Part shown: in pieces, positions 41,837 through 52,000 of the stretch
How positions within the stretch are numbered: the first letter of the stretch is position 1
Layout of the letters: each line of letters starts with the position of its first letter
Assembly (NCBI GenBank): GCA_900316645.1
Contig: ONDP01000015.1
Span: forward strand, 16,128-80,127
Direction: 5' to 3'
DNA: 64,000 nucleotides
Source: an uncultured Prevotellaceae bacterium
GTDB lineage: Bacteria > Bacteroidota > Bacteroidia > Bacteroidales > Bacteroidaceae
Made by a program: the position numbers and the translations under genes
Notes under the pieces: model-generated
What the model was told of the DNA's origin: nothing
The model's input: the letters and a program-made list of their open reading frames with translations, nothing else
The model's database searches: none

Positions 41837-44086
41837 ATGAAGAAAATCAAGATTTTAACTTATGCGAGTGTTTGTGCACTGCTAAGTTTAGTAGGATTCT
41901 CGGCCTGTTCATCAGGAGACTCGGCAGCTGCTGAACCAGTTACGCCAAGTCCTAACTACAATCCTGTATCAGACGAGGTGGTAGCCCAGTTCGTTTTCAA
42001 TCTGTCGCTTGGAAATACCCCGTCAATGCGTATGACATCGGCTGCAACCCAGGCAGTCAATACGGAAACCTTCCGTGGTATCGACAAGGCGGGGCTCTTC
42101 TCTTATAAGCAGAGTGCCGATGGTAAGCATCTGGCTACTCCGGAAAATGCGGATAAGCGCTTTGATATTGCCCGTATTCTCGGACGAGCTACTATCACCA
42201 AGGATAAGTCACATCGCGTGATTGAGACATCTTTGCCGCTGAATACCAATACGCTTTTGTTCTACGGAAAAGCCATTCGTGGAACAATGACTCCGGAACA
42301 AGAGGAGCAAACAGGTCTGACAGCTAAGGATGTTTACGGCTGGTTAGAGAAATACACCTTGGCAAATGGCGATGGTGACCAGGATTTGAAATTGTCGGAT
42401 ACCACCTTCGAACTTCAGTCGCGCATAGAAGATCACAAAGAAGCTTTCGAGAGGATTGAGTCTTTGTTGGCAGGTATTATGACTTGTATCATGAATACTA
42501 ATCTGGCAGGTGAGAATCATGTTAAATTGCCAAAAGACGAATGTGGATGGTCTGAGGATATAGATGTTGACAAATATCCGGAGGTGTATTGGGCAGACTT
42601 TAACTCAGCAGATAGAAAGAGTCCGATTGAGACAACCCACGCGCTCTATGCCTTGGAGGTGAAGATGGCAGATGCCTATCGTGAGATGACGACTATTAAA
42701 CAGGCTAAAGGTGAGTTGCGTGCCGGCTATGGCACAGCCATCCTCAGTACTATCCAGAACCTTTGGTCCGTTGTCAACGAGGTTCGTTGCGCTACTCCGT
42801 TCAGTGTGCCTGAAGCCGTGGCTAAATATATGGCAGAGCGTATTCATGAGCGAATCAAGCAATATTTCAATGGAACTGTACCAAGTAACGGTATGAACGT
42901 GACAGAAGTGTCTTTCGAAACAATGACCAACTTGATCACACACTTCACTTCCGACACGGCATGGCCTACTACGGCAGACAAAAGACCTGATGCACCTTAT
43001 TATGAATCAATTAAGGGTACAAAGTTGGTTGACTTCCCCCAGAAGAGCTATCGTGTTCCTGTTGGTTCTACTCACTATCTGTTCGATAAAGACAAGAAGC
43101 AGTTCTACTATGTCAAGAACTACAATACCAGTGCTGTGGGTGACGCTACAGGATTTACAGTAGAGAGTTACTATTATCCTCCCGAACTGCTTTATTTCGG
43201 TAACAGCCCTCTCCGCATCTCCAATCAGGAACATAAGCCTGAAGGTTATCCTGATGGTGTAGCCAACTGGGATGATGATAAAAACTGGGATACTTCCTCT
43301 TGGACAAAGAATAGCCATGTCACCTCAGCCACACAGAGTGTCGCTATGGTGAACGATATCAACTATGGTACATCCTTGCTGAAGACCACTGTCAGCTTTG
43401 GTTCTTCTATTTTGAGAGATAATAACCACGCTATCCAGAAGGTTAAGGATCCCTCTATTACTGAAGAAGATGAGCCCGACAAGAGAATTACAGCCGACGC
43501 AGGTCTCTTCCAGTTGAATGGCGTTATCATCGGTGGTCAGTGGAAACAGGTAGGATGGAACTTCCTTCCAAAAGGCGACAAGCAGGGTTATGTTTACGAC
43601 TGCGATATTGCCAGTCCTGATATTCCTACATCAACACCTAACTACACATTGGTGTTTGATAACTACAATGCCCTGATGGCAAAACAGGACAAGGTGTATG
43701 TTGCACTGGAGTTAATCAATAACGGTGAAATGTTCTTCGGCGAGCACGGAATGATTCCACATGGTGGAATTTTCTATCTGATTGGTGAACTTGACCCGAA
43801 CAAGGCAGGACTGGAGAAACCGACATGGCCCCAACACCATCCTCTGCCTCCGTATAATGCCGATGGCTCATCGATTGAGACAGCTCGCGTGTTTATGCAA
43901 GACTATATGACTACTGCCAATTTTGTGATTGGCGAGAACTCCCTGAAACATGCCTATATGACAGTGCCCGACCTCCGCTATAGCGCCCTGACACTGGGTA
44001 TGTCGGTGGATATCAACTGGTCGACAGGTATCGACTTCGGTGATGTCATCTTAGGAGGCGACGGCGCTAATAATACAGGAAACTAA
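41837..44086 (+). CDS. Large fimbrillin-like lipoprotein (Mfa1-type)
   Basis: 749 aa. The lipobox is GFSACSSG. The mature protein has the two-domain beta layout expected of type V pilin subunits, with an N-terminal strand block (EVVAQFVFNLSLG) and an unusually long helical middle (about residues 150-360). The C-terminal block RVFMQDYMTTANFVIG, then SLKHAYMTVPDLR, matches its paralogue at 45183 (RVFTQDYTTKMTMKV, then SLENAYSCMPDL). It is probably a shaft or accessory subunit exported as a lipoprotein and matured by the Arg/Lys gingipain-like route known for the family. The gap to the anchor gene is 9 bp. Confidence 0.8.
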   Translation: MKKIKILTYASVCALLSLVGFSACSSGDSAAAEPVTPSPNYNPVSDEVVAQFVFNLSLGNTPSMRMTSAATQAVNTETFRGIDKAGLFSYKQSADGKHLATPENADKRFDIARILGRATITKDKSHRVIETSLPLNTNTLLFYGKAIRGTMTPEQEEQTGLTAKDVYGWLEKYTLANGDGDQDLKLSDTTFELQSRIEDHKEAFERIESLLAGIMTCIMNTNLAGENHVKLPKDECGWSEDIDVDKYPEVYWADFNSADRKSPIETTHALYALEVKMADAYREMTTIKQAKGELRAGYGTAILSTIQNLWSVVNEVRCATPFSVPEAVAKYMAERIHERIKQYFNGTVPSNGMNVTEVSFETMTNLITHFTSDTAWPTTADKRPDAPYYESIKGTKLVDFPQKSYRVPVGSTHYLFDKDKKQFYYVKNYNTSAVGDATGFTVESYYYPPELLYFGNSPLRISNQEHKPEGYPDGVANWDDDKNWDTSSWTKNSHVTSATQSVAMVNDINYGTSLLKTTVSFGSSILRDNNHAIQKVKDPSITEEDEPDKRITADAGLFQLNGVIIGGQWKQVGWNFLPKGDKQGYVYDCDIASPDIPTSTPNYTLVFDNYNALMAKQDKVYVALELINNGEMFFGEHGMIPHGGIFYLIGELDPNKAGLEKPTWPQHHPLPPYNADGSSIETARVFMQDYMTTANFVIGENSLKHAYMTVPDLRYSALTLGMSVDINWSTGIDFGDVILGGDGANNTGN

Positions 44087-44095
44087 TTATAAAGA

Positions 44096-45169
44096 ATGAA
44101 TTTGAGAAGATATATCTACGGAATAGGACTGTTGCTTTTAGTCAGTCTGCTGACAGGTTGTTCAAAGTTTATTGACGACGACCTGAGCGACTGTCCTCCT
44201 GGCCCTAATCCACCAGTGCCGCCGGTAGAGGATGAGTATGAGTTGAATTATGAACTTCGATTGGTGACGAACATCACCACGGAAATTAATACTCAGCTCG
44301 ACACGGAGACGGAAGCCTACGTGGCTGATGCCTTGCGTTCTCATCTGAGTACAATCTTCACAGACTATGCCCGTGATGTGGACCTCTCCTTCTATGATAC
44401 AGATAACGACAAAGAGCGTCTGTACCATGAGAATCCAACGATGAATGCCAGCGAGAAGAGCTATACTATCAATTTGCCGAAACGTGAGTATATGCATCTT
44501 GCCGCAGCTAACCTCAAGGATAATAAGGTGGTGGCACTGACGGGCGATGAGCGTAGCCTGACATCCCAACTCGCGACAGTCTCTACCGACGAGGAAACTA
44601 TCGATTCCCATACCACAGGACTCTTCACGGCTCGTCAGTCGATGAGGGTGCTGGAGAATGTGGATCAGACTTTCCATGTCAAGCTTTATATGGCCAACTG
44701 TGCGGAAGCTCTTGTGATAGAACCGCGCGGACATACCGTCAAGGACATCAAGGTATTTGCCACAGGCTTTGCCAGCCAGTTCCATATTAGCGACAGCGTC
44801 TATACATTTGCAGAGAAATCGCCTGTTGTCCGTAGCGTGAAAGTGGAGACAGGAGGCGAAGACCTGTGTTTCTGTGCTGTCAACTTCCCTTCAAAGGACG
44901 AAGAGGGCATGCGTACAGTCATTGAGACCGATTTCGATGAGACAGATTTGGGCGAGACATGCTGGCAGTTCATTGTCTATGTGACGTGTGAAGACGGTAC
45001 TATCACGCAGACCATATTAAGTATCCCAGAACCTCTGAATGCCGGACAGTTCAGGATTATCAAGGGTTACATCGGTGACCAAGGTGAAATCAAGACAAAT
45101 GACCAAATGGTCGGTGTGAGTGTGAAAATCGATTGGAATGATGGAGGCACCCACAATGTTGATCTATAA
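44096..45169 (+). CDS. FimB/Mfa2-family fimbrial anchor lipoprotein
   Basis: 357 aa. The lipobox LLTGCSKFI is followed by DDDLSDCP, the signature of Mfa2/FimB anchor subunits, and a proline-rich spacer. The rest is a two-domain beta structure (YELNYELRLVTNITTEI; SMRVLENVDQTFHVKLYMAN). Family members stay lipid-anchored in the outer membrane, terminate pilus growth and fix the fibre to the cell. Its place directly after the large fimbrillin gene supports the assignment. Confidence 0.88.
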   Translation: MNLRRYIYGIGLLLLVSLLTGCSKFIDDDLSDCPPGPNPPVPPVEDEYELNYELRLVTNITTEINTQLDTETEAYVADALRSHLSTIFTDYARDVDLSFYDTDNDKERLYHENPTMNASEKSYTINLPKREYMHLAAANLKDNKVVALTGDERSLTSQLATVSTDEETIDSHTTGLFTARQSMRVLENVDQTFHVKLYMANCAEALVIEPRGHTVKDIKVFATGFASQFHISDSVYTFAEKSPVVRSVKVETGGEDLCFCAVNFPSKDEEGMRTVIETDFDETDLGETCWQFIVYVTCEDGTITQTILSIPEPLNAGQFRIIKGYIGDQGEIKTNDQMVGVSVKIDWNDGGTHNVDL

Positions 45170-45182
45170 TAAATAAGGTATT

Positions 45183-46832
45183 ATGAAGAAGTATTACATC
45201 ATCCTCCTGTTGACAAGTTTGTACGCGATATTGACTTCGTGTACTAGCCATGATGATGTAATCGCTGAACCAGAAGACGGCGTCTATCAGTTCGACTTGG
45301 TGATCAGTGTTGCTCGTCAGAATGGGATGCGTATGGCCAACGAGGTGATACAGGCAGAGAATCAACCGTTTAGAGGCTTGCAAAGTCTGACGGCTATTCC
45401 TTATATTACCAATGGTCCTGTAACAGCTAATGACGAAGCGAAGACATCAACTTTCACCAGAGCCGTTATCAATAGGATTGATATAGATGGTGGCTATCAC
45501 TATTATCTCGTGGTCAACTGTTCCTTTGCCAAGCATACCAATCACTTGTTGGTCTATGCACAGGCTTCAACAGTGCCTGGGATGGAGACAGATACCCAGA
45601 ATGGAAAATTGGTAGCGACGTTGTCAGAAACAGCAAATCAGAAGCCTTCGGCTTTCTCCTTCAGTCTGCAGTCCATTCGTGAAACGGAAGAATCGCACGC
45701 AGAAGCTAAGGCACTGGCTGAATATATGACGACTATTGCCAACACTCCTGGTTGGAGCACTACGACGAATTCCGTATTGCGTGCGTATTATTCTAGCTTT
45801 ATCCATGCTAATGCGGATGGTAATGGCTTGATGGCGGGTTCTGCAGCTAATGTGAAGGCATACGTGGCAGCCCTTAAGACACAGCTACAAACGGTTAGCA
45901 ATTCTCTGAGTACGGCGATTATTGCCAATATTGATAACCAAAGCAGTATTGCGGATAATACCTACCCGTCATCGTTGGGACTTCCTGACGGTTCTACTGC
46001 TCTTCGCTGGAATGACGGCGCTTTCACGGTTCGTACAACGACTACCCCGCTGGACAATATCAATAATGTTACCCGCTATACCTATCCCGCAGAATTATGG
46101 TATTATGCCAATAGTGCTATCCGTACATCCAGGGATGAAGTGTCAAAGACCACTTACGAGAGTACGTACTGGGACGAATTGTTGAGTCATTATTATACAA
46201 CGGGATCTGAAGTGACCAGTGAGACGAAGTCGGTTGCCATTGCCGATCCGTTGCAATATGGAGTAGGGCGTTTACAGGTATCCTTGAGTCCTATCACGGG
46301 AACCTTGAACGACTCGAAGGGAGCTGTGGTTAATTATGGTGATGCCTCGAAGTTGCCCCTGACAGCAGTGCTTATAGGAGGTCAGCATACCGTGGGCTTC
46401 GATTTCAAGCCTGTTGGAGAACCGAGTGATGTGGATGCCCGTTTCATTTACGATCCCATTGTGGGAAGTGCTGATGCCAGTGGCGTTTATACCGTGAACA
46501 CCTTGGTGCTCCAGTCGTACGACAACGAGAAGGTACCTGTCATCCTGGAGTTCCAGAACAATTCCGGACAGCAGTTCGCTGGCAAGGACGGTATCGTCTA
46601 TCCTGGTACGAAATTCTACCTGATAGCACAAATAGATCCTGCAGGTAAGGGCGAAGGTGTTTACGCCAATCGCGTGTTTACCCAAGACTATACCACGAAG
46701 ATGACGATGAAGGTCACTTCGTTGGAGAATGCTTACTCCTGTATGCCCGACCTGTTGCAGCCTCGTCTGGAAGTCGGAGTGGAAGTACAGACACAGTGGA
46801 TCCAGTCAACAACGACGATAGTGAAGCTGTGA
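45183..46832 (+). CDS. Fimbrillin-like lipoprotein (Mfa1-type)
   Basis: 549 aa. The signal peptide has lipobox AILTSCTSHD. It is a paralogue of the 749-aa protein without most of its helical insertion: both share NxFRGL/TFRGI near the N-terminus, YxYPAELWYYANS or YYYPPELLYFGNS in the middle, AVLIGGQ...VGFDFKPVG or VIIGGQ...VGWNFLPKG, and the RVF.QDY C-terminal block. The conserved last strand fits donor-strand assembly of type V pili. Probably a structural pilin. Confidence 0.83.
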   Translation: MKKYYIILLLTSLYAILTSCTSHDDVIAEPEDGVYQFDLVISVARQNGMRMANEVIQAENQPFRGLQSLTAIPYITNGPVTANDEAKTSTFTRAVINRIDIDGGYHYYLVVNCSFAKHTNHLLVYAQASTVPGMETDTQNGKLVATLSETANQKPSAFSFSLQSIRETEESHAEAKALAEYMTTIANTPGWSTTTNSVLRAYYSSFIHANADGNGLMAGSAANVKAYVAALKTQLQTVSNSLSTAIIANIDNQSSIADNTYPSSLGLPDGSTALRWNDGAFTVRTTTTPLDNINNVTRYTYPAELWYYANSAIRTSRDEVSKTTYESTYWDELLSHYYTTGSEVTSETKSVAIADPLQYGVGRLQVSLSPITGTLNDSKGAVVNYGDASKLPLTAVLIGGQHTVGFDFKPVGEPSDVDARFIYDPIVGSADASGVYTVNTLVLQSYDNEKVPVILEFQNNSGQQFAGKDGIVYPGTKFYLIAQIDPAGKGEGVYANRVFTQDYTTKMTMKVTSLENAYSCMPDLLQPRLEVGVEVQTQWIQSTTTIVKL

Positions 46833-46855
46833 GAAATGAAAAAAGAAAATAGAGA

Positions 46856-47983
46856 ATGAGATTGAGAATACATATTAGCGGTTTGCTGTTGGCCATCAGC
46901 TGTTGGCTATTAGCTGTAGGTTGTAGTTCTTCCGATGAAACGGGAGGAAAGCAGACCACAGTTCTGACAGTCTATGTGTACTCACCGGCCCGTCCGATGC
47001 TCATCCGTTCATCCGTAGGTCCTGTTGATGCTTCCGCAGCAGAAACAGAAATCAATAAAATACAGATATGGATTTTCGAGAGCAGTAGTGGGCGCAAGGT
47101 CGGTTATTTATATTCGGATGAGACCTCTCTCTTGAATACGAGTGAGGGTGCGACATATCAGATGATTGTTGACGACGACTTCGCCCAGCATAAACCCGAT
47201 GTGGATGTCTATGTGTTGGCCAATGTCGGTCCAGGCAACTGTGGTGTTTCTTCATTCAATGAAAGTAGTACGCGTGATGCATTGAGAGATAATGCCAAGA
47301 TAACAGAAGCTCATTTCGGATTGTCTACTCTTATGACAGAAATTCCCACTGAGGGAATTCCTATGGTTGGCGTACTGAGAAACCAACCCGTTATCGGAGA
47401 TGCCCCTGTGCTGCGTATTGGTACCCAGACCAGCATGGCCAATGTGAGATTAGAGCGTGCCGTGTCGAAAATGCGTTTTGTCTTTGCCAACACCGAAGGC
47501 GACGACGATTTGGTCATCAAGAATATCACGTTGAATGCCGGCATGATGCCTACCGAGGAATATCTCATACCGCAACAAGGCAAGACATTGACCTATAACA
47601 CTGCTGCTGCTTCGTTATTACCGAATGAAATCAAAGCGCTGATTAATCCGGTAAATCAAGTGGCTAATCCCACCATTTATATCTATGACGGGCAGAAAGC
47701 ACAGGAGTATGAAACAAAGATTAACAATGCCAATCTGACCACTGTTGGTCCTTATTACCTGCGTGAGTCAGACAAACAATTGGCTGGTACGATATCCTAT
47801 TCTATTGGCGGTGTTGCACAAGAGCCCGTCACCTTTCAGATGCAGCAGGCTGGCGACTTCAAGCGAAACCGCACATGGATAGTCTATGCTTACCATGCCG
47901 GAGGCGGTTTCCTGCAGACGAATACCTTATATGTTAAAGACTGGACAACAAAGACGGAAGATCATGAAGTATATAACTGGTGA
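46856..47983 (+). CDS. Fimbrillin-like minor subunit lipoprotein
   Basis: 375 aa. The signal peptide (GLLLAISCWLLAVGC) ends in a lipobox, and its DNA is built from a repeated GCTGTTGGC/GCTATTAGC unit. The mature part resembles minor fimbrial subunits (INKIQIWIFESSSGRKVGYL, then VYVLANVG, with the final RTWIVYAYHAGGGFL). The C-terminus overlaps the start of the next gene by 20 bp. It may be a tip or accessory subunit; its exact place in the fibre is not evident. Confidence 0.75.
   Translation: MRLRIHISGLLLAISCWLLAVGCSSSDETGGKQTTVLTVYVYSPARPMLIRSSVGPVDASAAETEINKIQIWIFESSSGRKVGYLYSDETSLLNTSEGATYQMIVDDDFAQHKPDVDVYVLANVGPGNCGVSSFNESSTRDALRDNAKITEAHFGLSTLMTEIPTEGIPMVGVLRNQPVIGDAPVLRIGTQTSMANVRLERAVSKMRFVFANTEGDDDLVIKNITLNAGMMPTEEYLIPQQGKTLTYNTAAASLLPNEIKALINPVNQVANPTIYIYDGQKAQEYETKINNANLTTVGPYYLRESDKQLAGTISYSIGGVAQEPVTFQMQQAGDFKRNRTWIVYAYHAGGGFLQTNTLYVKDWTTKTEDHEVYNW
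46885..46922. repeat. Microsatellite-like repeat forming a lipoprotein signal peptide
   Basis: GCTGTTGGCCATCA, then GCTGTTGGCTATTA, then GCTGTAGG are three diverged copies of one unit, 14 bases long in the first two. They read as the hydrophobic core LLAISCWLLAVGC. Confidence 0.65.
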
Positions 47984-49031
47984 TGAATGGTTAAGGGTTA
48001 AGGGTTATTGGTTAATGGTCATAGGCCTGATGCTGATAGCCGGTTGCTCGTCGGATAGTTCTGGTGAGCAACAGCGGTCTGCAGGTAGTCCTTTGCAGGT
48101 AGTGCCTTATATTGCCGCTTACCAGGGTAACGACGCTTTGTCGCGTCGGGCGGTTTCTGAGGGTTATTCGCCCTATACTCCCAATCAGGACATTTCTATA
48201 GGTCTGTTCATCATGCCGGCATCTACAGATGCTCAGTTGGTATATAAAGCTCAGTTGGTGCGCTACAGTAATGGCGACTGGCATTCCCAGATAATGGTTG
48301 AAGGTAACCATGATTATACCATCTATGGTTATATGCCCATGTCCATCACGTCGAGCATCTCGCAAAGTGATGAAAATACAACGTTGACGCTGACAGGTAT
48401 TCCTGCCGTCAGTGCCGATGATATCTGCTTTGTTACAGGTGTTAAGGATGGCAAGATAGGGGATGCCGGTGACTTGCTGCAAGGTAAGTTTGATTATGCG
48501 GGTAAGACCACCAATAACTACCTGTGTCTGCTGTTTGATCACCTCTTCGCCGCTGTCAATCTCCATTTTACCGTCGATCCGGAATATGCTGCCCTGCGTA
48601 GCATCAAACTCAAGAAGATGGAGCTGACTACAACGAAGTCGGCAGTAAATGCAACGATAACATTGACCCCCAATACAACAGGTGCTGATCCTGTTACCTC
48701 CATCAGTTATTCTACTACAAATGGTACTTCAACCGCTACATTCTTCGAGAATGCTGCGGGTATCGAGCTAAAAGAAGATAATGCAGCCACTATCGGCAAT
48801 TATTTTGCTTGTTTTGCTCCAGACTTGGACAATGACCTCACCCTTGTCTGCACCTATGATGTGTATGACAGATATGGAAATAAGATAGCTGAGCGCACAA
48901 CTCCTAACAAACTGCGCAATCTGAATACTGTACGTGGTCAGCTAGTGACGCTCAATCTGAACATTGCCCCAACTTATCTGGGTGTACTGTCAGAACCTGA
49001 TTTGGATAACCCAACGATTAAAATTCAGTAA
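47964..49031 (+). CDS. Fimbrillin family (Mfa-like) lipoprotein
   Basis: 355 aa from the ATG at 47964, which overlaps the previous gene by 20 bp; a shorter form could start at 48015 (MVIGLMLIAGC). The lipobox is LMLIAGCSSD. The mature protein matches the Mfa-like_1 fimbrillin pattern: ALSRRAVSEGYSPYTPNQDI, then IGLFIMPAS, and DYTIYGYMP. The later LFDHLFAAVNLHFTVDPEYA segment and the NTVRGQLVTLNLNI end are also typical. The DNA of the signal peptide is again repetitive (GGTTAAGGGTTAAGGGTTA). Probably a structural or tip-proximal pilin. Confidence 0.8.
   Translation: MKYITGDEWLRVKGYWLMVIGLMLIAGCSSDSSGEQQRSAGSPLQVVPYIAAYQGNDALSRRAVSEGYSPYTPNQDISIGLFIMPASTDAQLVYKAQLVRYSNGDWHSQIMVEGNHDYTIYGYMPMSITSSISQSDENTTLTLTGIPAVSADDICFVTGVKDGKIGDAGDLLQGKFDYAGKTTNNYLCLLFDHLFAAVNLHFTVDPEYAALRSIKLKKMELTTTKSAVNATITLTPNTTGADPVTSISYSTTNGTSTATFFENAAGIELKEDNAATIGNYFACFAPDLDNDLTLVCTYDVYDRYGNKIAERTTPNKLRNLNTVRGQLVTLNLNIAPTYLGVLSEPDLDNPTIKIQ
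47988..48019. repeat. Microsatellite-like repeat in a signal peptide
   Basis: Repeats of GGTTAAG/GGTTATT/GGTTAAT lie across the signal peptide coding region of the fimbrillin gene, encoding LRVKGYWLMV. Similar units are common between genes in Bacteroidales. Confidence 0.6.
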
Positions 49032-49068
49032 TTGAATAATGACTAATATATATAATATAATAAGGTGT

Positions 49069-52000
49069 ATGCATTGGAAGAGATTGCTGCTGATGGTGGC
49101 AATGCTCTATGTTCAATGTTCAATCTTCAATGTCTATGCACAGATTGTCATTGCCGGACATGTCTATGGCGGCGGTAATGCAGGAGACACGGGTGGTAAT
49201 ACCTCTGTCACGATACGAGAAGGCAACTTGAACCGAGTCTTCGGTGGTGCCCGTATGGCAGATGTCAACGGTAGAGCCTTCATGAATATCGATGGCGCTA
49301 ACGCTTCCAACTATATTGTTATTAACCGTCTCTATGGTGGTAACGATATTGCTGGAACCATTGGCACGTCGGATGAGGATTTGCCTGATGTTATACAATC
49401 TCATGCTGCAACCAATCACGTTGACAAGACATGGAATGCCCTCTTGCTCATTTCGTCTAAGATGAATGGCACTCAAGTGGCTGACGACAACCAGAAGATA
49501 TATATTGGTCAACTCTTTGGCGGAGGTGATGGCGAATATGTATATGGTTCAAGAACCGAGGGTTCCCAAACTGTTTATTATGCCAAGGAGAATAATGTGG
49601 AAGTGGCTACCAGTAACCATGAACTTACCCCACCTCATATAGGCAAGACATTCCTTGATATTCATGGCGGTTCCATTGTCTATGCATACGGTGGCGGTAA
49701 CAATGCCACGGTGACGGAAAAGACCGTCATCAGCTTGGATAACCCAAGTAAGGTGGTTAATAGCATTAAAGATACCCGTATCACAACTGAAAATGATGGT
49801 GAACTATTGACCAATGATCGTTTTGAGAATCAGATGGATATCAACACCACTTTCTCCTATCCAAGTAGTGCTGAATACCAAATTGGCCGTCTCTTTGGTG
49901 GTAACAACAAGGCTGATATGGCCATCCGCCCTCTATGGAACCTGCAACGAGGTAGAGTTCGTAGCCTCTATGGCGGAGGTAACGAAGGCCGTATGACCAG
50001 TCAGGAAGGTCTGCTCATGCAGATTGAAGGCGAGGGAATGGTGGTTGATAACGTCTTCGGTGGTTGTCGTAAGGCAGATGTGCGTCCGCTCTATGCTGAT
50101 GGAACCGATGTTGCTGAAGCTGATATCAAGTTGAATCCCAACCCGAACAATATTCCTGCCGGCTATGCTGCTCGTGTCAGAGTGCTGGCAGGCGATGTCA
50201 ACAATGTCTATGGTGGTAACGATATCTCTGGAAATGTTTATGGCGGTAACACCGTAGGTATCTTTACCAATATTCATGGCGACGTCTATGGTGGCGGTAA
50301 CGGATCGTATGCTTATACCGATAACGCACAGCTGAAAACAGATCGCAGATGGGGTGACTTCTATTATAGTCCTAAGGAAATTCTTAGGTTGAGTGGTGAC
50401 TCATTCACAGGTTTGGAGTCTGCTGAGGCTCTAAACAACTTCCGTCCCAATGCAGAGAAGGTGTCTATCCTCGTGAGAGGTACAGCCCAAAAACCTGTAT
50501 TTGTGGAGGGCGCCCTCTACGTAGGTGGCAACAGTGCTTCACTGCGCAATCAGTCCAATAGCACCAGCACTAACACGCGTCAAACCCATATCAAGATTGG
50601 TTCTTATGTAACCATCGACAACGTGTTCCTCGGCAACAACGGCGCCAACATGATTAAATACGATGGTGTCGATGATTTTGTCAGAGGAGAGGGTGTGTTG
50701 CGCACTTTTAAAAGAACGTTTAAGGATCCAGATAATAACGATGCCAAATTCAGCCAGATGGATCTGACCAATGCAGACGTCTTTGCCAAATACATGGAAG
50801 GCTGCGCCATGAAGGTAAAGCCTACTGTTGTGTTTGAGAGCACGGCAAATGGAGATGGTACCGACTATATTGCATACACCACCAAATTCGGATCGTTCTA
50901 CTGCGGCGGTAATGTGGGAAGCATGATAGTTCCAGGCAAGATAACTGTCGATTTCGATGACAAGGTAATTATCTACAATAAGGTGGTAGGTGGCTGTAAT
51001 AATGCCAATGTATATGCTGCCACAGGATTTAATGCTGAATACTTAGGTGGTTTGTTGGGTGATCCAGATCCTGCTCCTACAGGTTCGCCAGACAATGCTA
51101 TCGGTGACAAATTGGAACTGAACCTGTCTGGTTTGAAGATTCAACCTAAGCGCTGGAAGAACCCCAATGATAAGTCGCAAGGTCTGGAGTGGAATACATT
51201 TGTTGATGACACCCCCAACAATATAGACCCAGCTACAGCTTCTACAGGAGAGACTAACAACTACAATGACCTGAACCGCCGTTTCAAGGGTGGTAATATC
51301 TATGGCGGTTGTTATAATACTGGTCATATCAATGGCAATGTGATCATCAACCTTAATGCGACGATCGTTGATCGTAAGGGCGAAAATGCCATCTTCGACC
51401 AAGTGGAACAGAACGAGGGTGAGGCAATCCTTTATGGGCACGATAAATATAATATTACCGAGCGCCGCTCAGGTGTCATCCTCGACGAACAGGGTATGGA
51501 TGTGCTGGGTAAGGCACTGAACGTGTTTGGCGGTGGCTATGGTGCTGAGTCAGAGATCTGGGGCTCTACCACCATCAATCTTAATAAAGGCTATGTCTTC
51601 CAGGTATTCGGTGGGGGTGAGAATGGAGCCATTGGTAATGCCACCTATGACTCGCAACAAGGCAAACTTATCTACACATACGACCCAAGGTACAGCTGCT
51701 ATATCAATCTGAAAGGCAATTATGAGGGTGTTTACAGGGGACATGCTGACGATAATGACGATATGGCTGAGGCTGAGTTCATCTATGGTGGTTCCTTTGA
51801 GGCTCCAATTGCAGGTAATACGGTCATCAACTTAGGTAACGGACGAATCTTTAACTCCTTTGCCGGCTCTTGTAATGCAGATATCTTAGGACATACTGAG
51901 ACTTACGTAGGTCGTCAGAAAGTCGTGAATACCGATGGTACTTTTACTTATGTTGACGGTGGTGGTTTCCCATGGATTCGTGACCACGTCTATGGCGGTA

